Positions 16,111 to 24,446 of a stretch of 39,159 bases of DNA are shown piece by piece. Location: the IMG/VR virus record IMGVR_UViG_3300042356_000422, positions 1 through 39,159 of that record; one strand, written 5' to 3'. Source of the DNA: a virus. The position numbers were made by a program, and so were the translations under genes. The notes under the pieces were generated by a model. It was not told where the DNA came from. It saw only the letters and a program-made list of their open reading frames with translations, and did no database searches. Within the stretch, counting starts at the first letter, position 1. The number at the start of each line of letters is the position of its first letter.

Positions 16111-16981
16111 AATTTATACATTTGATAAAAATACAAAAAAGTTCACATACCAAATAGATAATTTTGATAAAGTAACTACAGATACGTTCTTTGATGCAGT
16201 TGATAAAACTGTAAAAGATATCAAACAAGAGATGACAGGTTTAGGACTTGATAAAATTGGTCTGTGCCTTTCTGGAATTGACAGTGAATTAATTGCACAT
16301 TACATACACCTAAACGACATTCCGGTAGAATATTTTTTCTTTCATATTAACGGAATTAATGATTCTACAAAAATAATAGTTGAGGATATTGCTAAGAAAT
16401 ATGGTGTTAAATTAAACATTTATGAATTTTCCATTGATGATATTCTAAAATCAATAATACATGAAAATTTTAAAATTACTGAAGTATGTTGGCCCACGTA
16501 CTCTACAGTCCCATATATTTTAAAATTAATTCCAAGTGATTTTTATATAATTGTAGGAGAGGGTGATCTAGAAAAAGATAGTGTAAACAAATACCTAACT
16601 ATCTTTAATAGAAAAATTACCAATTACGATTCTAGTGTGTTTTACATACCTATGCATCTAACTGAAATAGCTTATCAGCAATCTTTAAATTTTTATAAAA
16701 AATCTGGCGAAATGAATTTTTATAGCAGGATTTTTGATTCGTGGTATCATATTTTAAACAGCAATAAGTTGAGAACTAATGGTAAGTTTTTTTATGATCC
16801 TAAGAGTATATTGCTGGCAGATTTAGTAAAGATGAATTTTGTATCTCCTCTTAAAACTTTAAATTTTGAAAATATGAAATTAGCAGATACCATAATAACT
16901 CTATTAAAAAATAAGGGGTCCGCGAATTGGGACCCCTATATAGGAGATGTTGTATTAGTTCCTAAAAACTTAATATATTAA
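16103..16981 (+). CDS. Second PP-loop protein, divergent
   Basis: Start at 16103 (MNRIYTFDKNTKKFTYQIDN), overlapping the upstream PP-loop gene by 8 nt. 292 residues with KIGLCLSGIDSELIAHYI at about 51-68, a PP-loop in which the usual SGGxDS is SGIDS. It is followed by a typical second strand (VEYFFFHINGINDSTKII). Likely a diverged paralogue or partner of the preceding gene, perhaps a heteromeric subunit. Convergent with the next gene, with the stops overlapping by 4 bp. Confidence 0.7.
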   Translation: MNRIYTFDKNTKKFTYQIDNFDKVTTDTFFDAVDKTVKDIKQEMTGLGLDKIGLCLSGIDSELIAHYIHLNDIPVEYFFFHINGINDSTKIIVEDIAKKYGVKLNIYEFSIDDILKSIIHENFKITEVCWPTYSTVPYILKLIPSDFYIIVGEGDLEKDSVNKYLTIFNRKITNYDSSVFYIPMHLTEIAYQQSLNFYKKSGEMNFYSRIFDSWYHILNSNKLRTNGKFFYDPKSILLADLVKMNFVSPLKTLNFENMKLADTIITLLKNKGSANWDPYIGDVVLVPKNLIY

Positions 16982-17283
16982 ATATCTTCAAAAATTTTAG
17001 GACCTATAGTAATACCAACAGAAGAGTAGTATTCGTTTCTTAAATCCCAGTACGGGACAAGGTCCGGGTCAACATCGTATTCGTCAAAAGCCGCACGATC
17101 AACCCAAACTCCTTCATAAAACATTTTCAATCCATCTTCGCTATATGTGATATTATACGAAATGTGTTTACTTGAATCAATATAAGTTTGTAATTTGGTC
17201 TTAAATTCGACGGCTGGTAAGACATCCCCGTGCCAAGGAATATCTGCAGAAGGTCTTGTATATTCTCTTTTAATTTTAATCAT
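16978..17283 (-). CDS. Unknown small protein, 101 aa
   Basis: Start at 17283 (MIKIKREYTRPSADIPWHGD), where GGAG lies 7 nt upstream and a perfect TATAAATA box lies further up. Rich in Tyr, Asp and Trp. No family recognised. The arrangement is a normal led transcript, unlike the close-box genes. Confidence 0.65.
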   Translation of the reverse strand: MIKIKREYTRPSADIPWHGDVLPAVEFKTKLQTYIDSSKHISYNITYSEDGLKMFYEGVWVDRAAFDEYDVDPDLVPYWDLRNEYYSSVGITIGPKIFEDI

Positions 17284-17295
17284 TGTTATCTCCAA

Positions 17296-17928
17296 TTATT
17301 GATTATTTATATATGTTCTAGTTTTCATAGGGTTAGCTTCATCTTTTGGACCGTCTTCACTATCTGGATGAAAAACAGCTAAACTCATAAAAGAGTCTGT
17401 TGTAAAAAATCTATGTCTAGCGTGTCTGTCTAAAATAAATCGATCACCTTTGGATAATTCAACTACTTCTTTGTCAATTTCAGCAAATCCCCTACCTTCT
17501 AATATTACGCCTATTCGAATACTAGGATGTGTGTGAAATGTTTGCTTTATATCGTTAGGAAAAAACAAATAATTTATACAGGGATCTCCGTTACGCAACG
17601 GATTAATAATATTGGTATTTGAGCAACCATCTATATAACTTAATTGACCCTGAATAGTAGGATCAAATGTTACCAATTGTTGCTCTTGAAATTTGTATCC
17701 GGGAGTTTCAATAATCAATGCACTCCCATCTAATACAATATTTTCATTTACGCAGGCGCCAAATTTTCCGTTAATTTGATAAGATGCCGATACCATCTTA
17801 CAATTATTTCCAATAATAAATGTTGAATGATTTTTTAATTCAGATGTGTAATGAGTATCTATTACTTTTATTTTTAAAATAGTCCTATCATAAATTGTTA
17901 ACTCGTCTGTTATTTTTTGAAATTTCAT
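17296..17928 (-). CDS. Cupin-domain protein
   Basis: A 210-residue protein with a C-terminal cupin: QTFHTHPSIRIGVILEGRGF (HxH and later Glu), then SKGDRFILDRHARHRFF. The metal-binding His/Glu pattern is partly visible. The N-terminal 110 residues form a strand-rich domain, perhaps a second degenerate barrel. Could be a dioxygenase, isomerase or sugar-binding protein. GAGGCAG precedes the ATG. 12 nt upstream of the 101-aa gene. Confidence 0.75.
   Translation of the reverse strand: MKFQKITDELTIYDRTILKIKVIDTHYTSELKNHSTFIIGNNCKMVSASYQINGKFGACVNENIVLDGSALIIETPGYKFQEQQLVTFDPTIQGQLSYIDGCSNTNIINPLRNGDPCINYLFFPNDIKQTFHTHPSIRIGVILEGRGFAEIDKEVVELSKGDRFILDRHARHRFFTTDSFMSLAVFHPDSEDGPKDEANPMKTRTYINNQ
17304..17311 (-). 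promoter_or_regulatory. Perfect TATAAATA late-type box
   Basis: TATAAATA on the minus strand, about 20 nt before the ATG at 17283, with GGAG between. It lies in the 3' end of the cupin gene. Confidence 0.6.
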
Positions 17929-18069
17929 CGTGACTGCCTCTGTAGTATAGGTAGTATTTACATATCAAAGACACATGTTTAAAAATTTCTTACTATAGGA
18001 GAATTAATACAAGTTGATTCATAAATTTCGTTATTACAAGTTTTATCCGCTACTTTGTAAAACCCACAG

Positions 18070-18990
18070 TTACTTATTAATTGGGCCTTTAATTTCATTA
18101 TAAAGTTGAGTTATAGTTCTATCTATTTGTTGCCTGTAGGGCAAACCATTGTACTTATTTTTCAATACAAGTTGAACTTCAGCAACTAGATCATCAATTT
18201 TTTCAAATCCTGTCTGTTTCTTGCGTTCGATAATATCGGGATACATTTCTCGAAAGCCTAGTATTTTTGTAGAATTGATGCCTAATCGTCCACGGTATTC
18301 GTCGTTTACTAATTTTTTAAACCAGGTTAACGTAGTATACCCTAAAACCAATCCAGGTGACCACTTAAACCATTGATAAATTGCAGGACGATTATGTAGA
18401 ATGTTGTATTTGTCACATCCTAAATCGTGTTCAAAATCTTGCATCAACCAAGTACCCTTTTTACTATAGTCATCATCTGTACGATACCATCTTACATCAC
18501 TATGCCCTACAATAATTAACCCATCGGCACAGTCTGTAAATTTAAGATGGGGTAGCATTCTAGGTCTATCTATTTGTGCATCTTCTGATACTTTTACTGC
18601 ATCGTTTTCATAAAACTTTTTTAAGTTAAAGTCTACTATTGTATAATCAATATTAAGAATAGAACATACGGTAACGGCATAACTTACATCATAAATGTTT
18701 AGATCATTTTCGTACCTAACAACATAAACCTTAGGGTTTGAGCCAATTGCTAGGTAGGAACGTAGTATTATTTCGCTATCTACTCCACCACTAAAAAATA
18801 TGCAAGGTCTTAATCCTGGATAATGATCTATAGTGCTTTTGGCTGCTTCGATTAATTCTTCTTTGAACGATAATAATGGTCTATCCATTTTAGTGTAAAT
18901 GGTTTTAAGCTCTTTATTTTCAATTTGTCTCCCAAATAAAGCATCATTGCCGTATTTCCATTGATACCAATTATTTTCACTTGTATACAT
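18070..18990 (-). CDS. Third PP-loop ATPase (asparagine-synthase-like)
   Basis: A 306-residue protein with RPCIFFSGGVDSEIILRSYL at about 61-80, a complete SGGxDS PP-loop. Then KVYVVRYENDLNIYDVSYA and DGLIIVGHSDVRWY, which resemble the second half of the asparagine synthase C-terminal domain. No glutaminase domain. It is the last gene of the desaturase/hydroxylase operon, and its start overlaps the upstream hydroxylase-like gene by 14 bp, suggesting one pathway. Confidence 0.82.
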   Translation of the reverse strand: MYTSENNWYQWKYGNDALFGRQIENKELKTIYTKMDRPLLSFKEELIEAAKSTIDHYPGLRPCIFFSGGVDSEIILRSYLAIGSNPKVYVVRYENDLNIYDVSYAVTVCSILNIDYTIVDFNLKKFYENDAVKVSEDAQIDRPRMLPHLKFTDCADGLIIVGHSDVRWYRTDDDYSKKGTWLMQDFEHDLGCDKYNILHNRPAIYQWFKWSPGLVLGYTTLTWFKKLVNDEYRGRLGINSTKILGFREMYPDIIERKKQTGFEKIDDLVAEVQLVLKNKYNGLPYRQQIDRTITQLYNEIKGPINK

Positions 18991-19408
18991 TTTTGTGAGT
19001 TCCGAATATTATGTCCCATATTGGCATGAATAGCCCATAATTAGAATTATTCCGATGATGAATCAAATGCCATTTACCACTAGTAAGAATAGGTAAATTA
19101 AAATTTGAATTATGTTCTATTGATTCTTGTATAAATGCAGCCCATATATAATAGAACACACTAATCCACCATTGACCAGTTACTAAACTAAACAACAATG
19201 TAGGAATAACTTCAGTGAGCCATAAGTCTAACGTGCTAGTCCAATCATCATTAAATAATACTAAATTAGACCAATGCCACGTTGTAGTATGGTTTAATAC
19301 AAATCTATGGTGATGCATATGTATAGTACGTACTACAGGCAGTTTGTGCCCTATTCTATGAATCCAATATAGAATTAACGTCCATAGAAAGAAATACAGA
19401 AGAAACAT
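18977..19408 (-). CDS. Fatty acid hydroxylase / sterol desaturase superfamily protein
   Basis: A 143-residue membrane protein. Histidine clusters HRIGHK, HMHHH and WHLIHH, with the last near the C-terminus, fit the di-iron histidine boxes of the superfamily (PF04116 type). Hydrophobic segments at about 1-18 and 55-100. Shorter than most members. Likely inserts oxygen into, or modifies, a lipid or other hydrophobic substrate. The stop of the desaturase abuts its ATG. Confidence 0.78.
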   Translation of the reverse strand: MFLLYFFLWTLILYWIHRIGHKLPVVRTIHMHHHRFVLNHTTTWHWSNLVLFNDDWTSTLDLWLTEVIPTLLFSLVTGQWWISVFYYIWAAFIQESIEHNSNFNLPILTSGKWHLIHHRNNSNYGLFMPIWDIIFGTHKNVYK

Positions 19409-20182
19409 TTAAATCTTTATCAATTTAATAATTAGACCTGATATGTCAACTTCCCACCACTTTGTACCAAAGTATGAATTCTTAGGATATCTGTGATGAT
19501 TGTTGTGCCAACTTTCTCCCCAACTGGGAATTGACCATAACCAATTATTTGTGCTTTGATCTGATAGATTATAAGTTCGATAACCGCCAAACCAGTTTGG
19601 CATATGCCCTACATAGTTAACTACATTACTCATAAGTCCAGTAATCACTGCTGGCATCCAATGTGCAAATACCATTAACCAGAAGCCGCCGGCAACAAAA
19701 AGTACAGCACTATAAGCTATAAGAATGGCAAAATAATAACGGTGTAAGAACTGTTGAAATTTATCAGTAACTAGATCACGCATACGCCATTTAGTATCCG
19801 CACTGATTTGATTAACATAATCTAGTGTAAAAATTTTAACGCCTTTGTGTAAAGGACTGTGTGGGTCTTCTGGTTTGTCGCTCTTTAAGTGATGGTTGAT
19901 ATGAATAGCAACCCAGGCTAATGGACTGCCGGTGCCCGCAAAACAGCCTACAACTGAAAGTATTTTAGTTAACCATGGATATGTTTTGTAACTGTTATGC
20001 GTTAACCGTCTATGATATGTTATTACGATTCCTAAACACCCGTAAACAAAGTAACCTAGTAAAACTAACAACAATTCAATTGCACTCATGCCGTAGATAT
20101 ATACGCCTAGTATAGATCCTAGCAAAGATATGATTAAAAATAGTTGGGCACCCAACGTACTGCTTGAAAAATAGTTCTTCAT
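19409..20182 (-). CDS. Membrane acyl desaturase (delta-9 type)
   Basis: A 257-residue integral membrane di-iron desaturase. The three histidine boxes are HRRLTH (57-62), HINHH (94-98) and WHNNHHRYP near residue 230. Hydrophobic spans at about 10-50, 72-92 and 150-190. GTGSPLAWVAIH is typical of acyl-CoA or acyl-lipid delta-9 enzymes. A TAAATA box lies 5 nt before its ATG inside the operon, so it may also be expressed separately. Likely changes membrane lipid unsaturation or makes a specialised acyl chain. Confidence 0.92.
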   Translation of the reverse strand: MKNYFSSSTLGAQLFLIISLLGSILGVYIYGMSAIELLLVLLGYFVYGCLGIVITYHRRLTHNSYKTYPWLTKILSVVGCFAGTGSPLAWVAIHINHHLKSDKPEDPHSPLHKGVKIFTLDYVNQISADTKWRMRDLVTDKFQQFLHRYYFAILIAYSAVLFVAGGFWLMVFAHWMPAVITGLMSNVVNYVGHMPNWFGGYRTYNLSDQSTNNWLWSIPSWGESWHNNHHRYPKNSYFGTKWWEVDISGLIIKLIKI

Positions 20183-20186
20183 GCAA

Positions 20187-20768
20187 CTATTTATCAGGTA
20201 AATTGTGGCCTTTAAGTTTTCTAGATTTTATAACAATATTATCTGGTTTCAATTCCTGTCCCATTAATCTCCAGTACAATTCAAATTCTGGTTTGGTATT
20301 TGCTGGAACAACAGCCAGTGTAGTCAAGTCATACTTTCCTTGAATTGCATATGAATTTTTCTTCCATTGTCTTTCGTATACCCGTTCTAGTCTTTCTGCT
20401 ATACTGTAAAAGTATTGATGATACCCTCGCCCTTCTGCTATGTCAAATGCCGCTTTAAACAACATTCCAAATTCGGGCCGGTTAAAATTAAAATAAGACG
20501 TATAAACAGAACTAAAAAAATTTGAGATTACCCAAAATTTTCCTCGCATCTTACTTTCGTAAAACCCTACAGTTATCCAACTAATTAATTTACCATCTTC
20601 AAAATAACCAATTCCTACAGAATTGTTAGATTTAGATTCTTCTCGAAGAGCTTGATAACGTTCGGGGGATATTGGAGTAGTACCGCTTATTTTTTTACGA
20701 GAAAAAATAATTTGTTTACAAAATTCTTCGTACTCTTGATTGCCAGTAATTTCACGAACTTCTGTCAT
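20187..20768 (-). CDS. GNAT-like acyltransferase
   Basis: A 193-residue protein. The pattern SVGIGYFEDGKLISWITVGF, then a long central helix after WVISNFF and IAEGRGYHQYFYSIAERL suggest a GNAT fold. The pyrophosphate loop is not clear, so this is a weak family call. It lies between two desaturases with 4-nt gaps, so it may transfer or accept the same acyl group. Alternative: a non-enzymatic partner. Confidence 0.55.
   Translation of the reverse strand: MTEVREITGNQEYEEFCKQIIFSRKKISGTTPISPERYQALREESKSNNSVGIGYFEDGKLISWITVGFYESKMRGKFWVISNFFSSVYTSYFNFNRPEFGMLFKAAFDIAEGRGYHQYFYSIAERLERVYERQWKKNSYAIQGKYDLTTLAVVPANTKPEFELYWRLMGQELKPDNIVIKSRKLKGHNLPDK
20188..20193 (-). promoter_or_regulatory. TAAATA box, 5 nt before a desaturase ATG
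   Basis: GATAAATA-GTTGC-ATG. The box overlaps the TAG stop of the upstream gene, so the sequence is partly constrained by coding. Confidence 0.5.
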
Positions 20769-20772
20769 AGTG

Positions 20773-21525
20773 TTATTGTTTTATAAAATTTATTAATACT
20801 CCAATTGGATCGTATTCATATTTTAATACTTTTGTCGAAGTTTTTTGGGCGTTGGCATGGTGATTATTATGCCAAGCATCGCCTAGTATAAACGGCCAAA
20901 GATACAAATTGTTAGTGCTACGATCTGTTGTTTCAAAATTTCGATAACCCTTCATATGTGCAAAATAATTAAACATAGTTTGAGTCACACTGACTACAAA
21001 TACAGGAATAGCCCACATATAAAATATCAAATTAAAATCAATTATAGACAACAATACTAGGAAACTTAGTATTAGCAAAAGATAATACTTGTCAATTTTT
21101 ATGTGTGCGGTAGTTAATAATTCTTTTACAATAAAGTGATTGATTTTTGTATTTTCTTGTATAGGTTTAAATCCTATAAACTTAAAAGTATCGTAATGCG
21201 GACTGTGAGGATCTTTTTCGGTGTCAGAAGTTGCGTGATGAATACGGTGTATATACACCCAACCTAGGGGACTTCCGCGGCCTGATAGCACAGCAAACAC
21301 AGTAAAGAACCATTTGATCACTGAGTTTAGTTTAAAACTTTTGTGGCTGTAATATCTGTGCAGCATCATGCTGATTCCCAACACACTATACCCGTAGAAC
21401 ATCAATACGGATAGCAATATGTATTGCCAAGAAACATCTGCAACGAATGGACACACTATAATAAGTGCGATTGACAAGAGTTGGATTATACGCAATGTAT
21501 TCGGGGAAGACGAAAATAGTTTCAC
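20773..21525 (-). CDS. Second membrane acyl desaturase
   Basis: A 250-residue di-iron desaturase with a GTG start; the codon just before it is a stop. Histidine boxes: HRYYSH (56-61), HRIHH (about 93-97) and WHNNHH near residue 220. GRGSPLGWVYIHRIHHATSD is a classic delta-9 block. It is a paralogue of the desaturase at 19409 and leads the five-gene operon. Confidence 0.92.
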   Translation of the reverse strand: MKLFSSSPNTLRIIQLLSIALIIVCPFVADVSWQYILLSVLMFYGYSVLGISMMLHRYYSHKSFKLNSVIKWFFTVFAVLSGRGSPLGWVYIHRIHHATSDTEKDPHSPHYDTFKFIGFKPIQENTKINHFIVKELLTTAHIKIDKYYLLLILSFLVLLSIIDFNLIFYMWAIPVFVVSVTQTMFNYFAHMKGYRNFETTDRSTNNLYLWPFILGDAWHNNHHANAQKTSTKVLKYEYDPIGVLINFIKQ

Positions 21526-21529
21526 TCAG

Positions 21530-21535
21530 TATTTA
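21530..21535 (-). promoter_or_regulatory. AATAAATA box, 4 nt before the desaturase GTG
   Basis: AATAAATA-CTGA-GTG on the minus strand. Back to back with the plus-strand box at 21559. Confidence 0.5.
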
Positions 21536-21558
21536 TTATGTAACTCATGACGCCTGAT

Positions 21559-21564
21559 TAAATA
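21559..21564 (+). promoter_or_regulatory. TAAATA box, 4 nt before an oxygenase-like ATG
   Basis: GATTAAATA-ACAT-ATG on the plus strand, no Shine-Dalgarno sequence. Forms a divergent pair with the desaturase box. Confidence 0.5.
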
Positions 21565-21568
21565 ACAT

Positions 21569-22189
21569 ATGAACAATATTATATTGCTACCGATTGATCT
21601 GCCTAAGCTGGAATTAAACAGAGACAAGACATTAGAATACTTTGATGCTAGAAAAGAAAGACATCAAGATTGGAATTGGGTTAACTTTAAAAAAACAAAT
21701 CAGCCAATTGATCCGGAACTATTGAAACTTTTTCCAGATCTGGATGAAAAACTACGAGCAATTCCGTTGTTAGATTATGATAACGGTGGACATTTTGATT
21801 TTAGAGAGCAATTTGTCAATAATAAACCGCACCAAGATCCCATTGCCAAGTCCCTAGCGCCCTCCAATCTAGGACCTACTGCTTACAAAAATCTAGTAAT
21901 GCGTGACATGTTAGAGACATTTTATGTATTACCAAACTCTACAAATCCCGATATTGTTCAGTATGATGCAAGATCTAGAGAAAAATTAAATCCAGTATTT
22001 CCTATACTTCCCGATACCACTGATTGGTTTATTCTAAATAATCATCTAGGATATCACGGATCGTTTTTAGCCCCAAAAGAGTATAGAAAAATCACAATGT
22101 TTATTGCAGGCAAACTAGATTCTACAAAACATCTAGAACTTCTAAATAGAAGCATCGAAAAATATAAAGATTACATCATTTATAATTAA
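21569..22189 (+). CDS. 2OG-Fe(II)-oxygenase-like protein (paralogue family)
   Basis: A 206-residue protein starting NNIILLPIDLPKLEL. A possible facial triad: KPHQDPIAK (HxD) and NNHLGYHGSFLAP (distal His), with Arg/Lys in EYRKITMFIAG for the co-substrate. The C-terminal tail NRSIEKYKDYIIYN recurs in other proteins of this window. Likely a double-stranded beta-helix hydroxylase of unknown substrate. Leads the three-gene plus-strand run. Confidence 0.62.
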   Translation: MNNIILLPIDLPKLELNRDKTLEYFDARKERHQDWNWVNFKKTNQPIDPELLKLFPDLDEKLRAIPLLDYDNGGHFDFREQFVNNKPHQDPIAKSLAPSNLGPTAYKNLVMRDMLETFYVLPNSTNPDIVQYDARSREKLNPVFPILPDTTDWFILNNHLGYHGSFLAPKEYRKITMFIAGKLDSTKHLELLNRSIEKYKDYIIYN

Positions 22190-22202
22190 GTATCAAGGTA
22201 AA

Positions 22203-22805
22203 ATGAGAGTTTCAACATATAACAATTTGTCCGCTATTGAAAAAACAAACTTTTATTTTTTTCTTGAGTCGACACACTTAGAATTAAAATCTGCTAATAT
22301 TAATATGTGGCACAAGGATTGGAAAAATGAAAAACATACATTGCCTTTTATCTTAAATAAAACAGATAGATTTAATGATAACAGTGGTGCATACCATATA
22401 GTATTTGACGGAGAAACTATAGTTGCTTGCGGGGGTGTATATATTAGTAATTTTTCTCAAGATGTTGCATTTGTGGGTGTAAGGACATGGGTTAATAAAA
22501 TTTATCGTCATCAAAGCATTCTTAGGGAATATCTATTTCCTATACAAAAAATCTGGTGCCAAGAAAAAAACATAAAAATTATAGCATTAACATTTAATGA
22601 TTATAACAAAAATCTTATACAGGTCTTCCAAAAACGACGATTAGGTGAGACTAAAGAAAGGATTACTACTCGACAACCCCGTCATCTTTTTTACAACAAT
22701 TTAATTGAAGTAGAATTCCCTGTAATGATACAATATACTAAGCAATGGGTAATATATGAAAAATTGGATTCTACGTTTAATTTTGATTGGAGCACTGTGA
22801 AATGA
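22203..22805 (+). CDS. GNAT-like acetyltransferase
   Basis: A 200-residue protein. ETIVACGGVYISNFSQDVAF, VGVRTWVNKIYRHQSILREY and the late strand IKIIALTFNDYNKNLIQVFQ follow the GNAT order (strands 3-4, CoA helix, motif B). The pyrophosphate loop is atypical. AAGGT precedes the ATG. The end overlaps the next oxygenase-like gene (ATGA). Confidence 0.6.
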   Translation: MRVSTYNNLSAIEKTNFYFFLESTHLELKSANINMWHKDWKNEKHTLPFILNKTDRFNDNSGAYHIVFDGETIVACGGVYISNFSQDVAFVGVRTWVNKIYRHQSILREYLFPIQKIWCQEKNIKIIALTFNDYNKNLIQVFQKRRLGETKERITTRQPRHLFYNNLIEVEFPVMIQYTKQWVIYEKLDSTFNFDWSTVK

Positions 22806-23407
22806 TTCCTGTATCAATACCATTAATTTTTCCTAAGGTTGTACCCAATGACTGGGAAATATGGAATAAAGTATGGGAGAAAAATAAAAAATTTGTTCCG
22901 AAGTCATTGCAGACAAAAAACTTAGCACAAGCCTATTGGGTGGGATTTGATATCTATGTTAAACCAGGTATAGACTCAAATGATATTATGCCGTACACAT
23001 GTAAGAATGTAAACTGTCCTGAACTATTTCCATCATTGTTTGATCACTTAGATAAACTTCCTATTGAAGTACATGTAGTTCGGATGTTGCAAAGTTTCAC
23101 TAAGGTCTACGCTCATCAAGACTTTGCCTCAATTTCAGGATACAATTCAATAAGAAGTTTATTAACTGATAACAATCCAAAACAAACTTGGTGGTATGAA
23201 GATAGTAATACGAACAAGCACTATCTAAAATTACCGGAAGATACTAACACTTGGTGGTATGATGATGCAAAAGTAAAACACGGCACTGATTTTAATCCTC
23301 GATATAACAAACAACTAATTATGTATCAAGGACCTATAAAAGAATCTTTAAAATCTGTGTTAACAGATAGTATACAAAAATATTCAGATTACGTCATCTA
23401 TGTTTAA
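22802..23407 (+). CDS. 2OG-Fe(II)-oxygenase-like protein
   Basis: Start at 22802 (MIPVSIPLIFPKVVPNDWEI), overlapping the upstream stop. Putative iron site KVYAHQDFAS (HxD) and VKHGTDFN (distal His), with RYNKQLIMYQG near the end. Tail TDSIQKYSDYVIYV matches the family tail. 56 bp of its 3' end is duplicated at 24345-24400. Confidence 0.62.
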   Translation: MIPVSIPLIFPKVVPNDWEIWNKVWEKNKKFVPKSLQTKNLAQAYWVGFDIYVKPGIDSNDIMPYTCKNVNCPELFPSLFDHLDKLPIEVHVVRMLQSFTKVYAHQDFASISGYNSIRSLLTDNNPKQTWWYEDSNTNKHYLKLPEDTNTWWYDDAKVKHGTDFNPRYNKQLIMYQGPIKESLKSVLTDSIQKYSDYVIYV

Positions 23408-23444
23408 TAAAAATATAGGTAGCAATATTCTCTAAACAGCTTCT

Positions 23445-23981
23445 TTATCTACTTATTATATAAGGTGAAAGTTTTTCTAATATATTAGTTTTCACAAGTG
23501 ATCGTATACTTAAACACCAACGTCCGCTGTCAGTGCTGTAATTATGAACTGAATGTGGTATGTCTGTTCTTACCAGGCATAATCCTTTAATTTCAGTTTC
23601 TTCTATAATCTCAACTTGATCTGAAGTATAGAAAAAATAAGGAGTATTAGCAGTAGTCAATACCCTTTTAGGTGTACTTCCTTTTTTAATTGAGTACCAT
23701 TTCATAATAGAATTAGAACTCCCCCATGCATAATTAATAGCCCAACCGCCTGCATGATTATCTATATGAATATACGTTAAACCAGCAGGAGGACCGTAAA
23801 ATAAATTAATAAAGAGTGGGATATCTAGCGTAGATAAGAAATCAATAATCTCGGGTGATAGTATATCCTCTTTATTGAGAATCTTATGAGTTAACCAACC
23901 TGTACCTGAAACGTAATTTTCTTGTTTAAAATTTTCAACAATGATGTTCTTGTTAAAATCAATTAGGTAGTAGTTGTCCAT
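23445..23981 (-). CDS. 2OG-Fe(II)-oxygenase-like protein
   Basis: Start at 23981 (MDNYYLIDFNKNII); the longer frame would begin inside a TATAAATA box. 178 residues. Iron site TYIHIDNHAGGWAINYAWG (HxD) and TDIPHSVHNYSTDSGRWCLS (distal His and Arg). This is the pattern of small phage hydroxylases of the aspartyl/asparaginyl beta-hydroxylase or prolyl-hydroxylase type. Substrate unknown. Confidence 0.68.
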   Translation of the reverse strand: MDNYYLIDFNKNIIVENFKQENYVSGTGWLTHKILNKEDILSPEIIDFLSTLDIPLFINLFYGPPAGLTYIHIDNHAGGWAINYAWGSSNSIMKWYSIKKGSTPKRVLTTANTPYFFYTSDQVEIIEETEIKGLCLVRTDIPHSVHNYSTDSGRWCLSIRSLVKTNILEKLSPYIISR

Positions 23982-23989
23982 TATAAAAA

Positions 23990-23997
23990 TATTTATA
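23990..23997 (-). promoter_or_regulatory. Perfect TATAAATA box near an oxygenase start
   Basis: TATAAATA on the minus strand, 8 nt before the ATG at 23981. Predicted leader of only a few nucleotides, with no Shine-Dalgarno sequence. Confidence 0.55.
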
Positions 23998-24082
23998 TAA
24001 AGCACCGGGTAGTATAGGATCTTGATCCTATACTTTTATCTAATAATTGATCAAAAAATAGTATAGCATCCTAATGTTAGTG

Positions 24083-24385
24083 CTATTCTAAACCTTTAAT
24101 GAGTGGATGAAACTCGCCGCCTATCAACATGTCTAATGGATGTTTCTTTCCAAAAAAATCATTAGTAACCCATGCATCTTCTTCTTCGATGTAATCGAAC
24201 CAAGGACTAAATCCTAGAACAACGTGTATACGTTGAAAGTTTTTTTCTTTACAGGAAATACTCGATGAGGTAGGTTTGTGTCCCAGCTATAGACATTTCC
24301 ATATTCTAAAAATTCAGGTTCTGAATTTTCCATTTGAAACAAACAATCTGTATTAGAGGATAGTAAACAAAAATATTCAGATTAC
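24083..24385 (-). pseudogene. Broken beta-hydroxylase-like gene (frameshift and truncation)
   Basis: One frame reads NTDCLFQMENSEPEFLEYGN, then VYSWDTNLPHRVFPVKKK. After a run of seven A the neighbouring frame reads FQRIHVVLGFSPWFDYIEEE and ends LIKGLE at 24083. Joined with a one-base shift this is the C-terminal half of an aspartyl/asparaginyl-hydroxylase-like protein with distal His and RxH(V). The N-terminal half with the HxD is missing. The upstream edge sits at a stop near 24385, beside the duplicated scar. A sequencing error could explain the shift, but not the missing half. Confidence 0.6.
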
Positions 24386-24400
24386 GTCATTTACGTTTAA
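24345..24400 (+). repeat. 56-bp duplicated 3' end of the oxygenase gene at 22802
   Basis: Matches 23352-23407 at 49 of 56 positions with no indels, and would encode SVLEDSKQKYSDYVIYV then stop. It is inverted relative to, and overlaps, the broken hydroxylase. The rest of 24006-24446 holds no intact gene. Confidence 0.7.
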
Positions 24401-24446
24401 CAAGAAAAAAGGTAATCTTATATAATAATTATTTATTGGTAGATAA

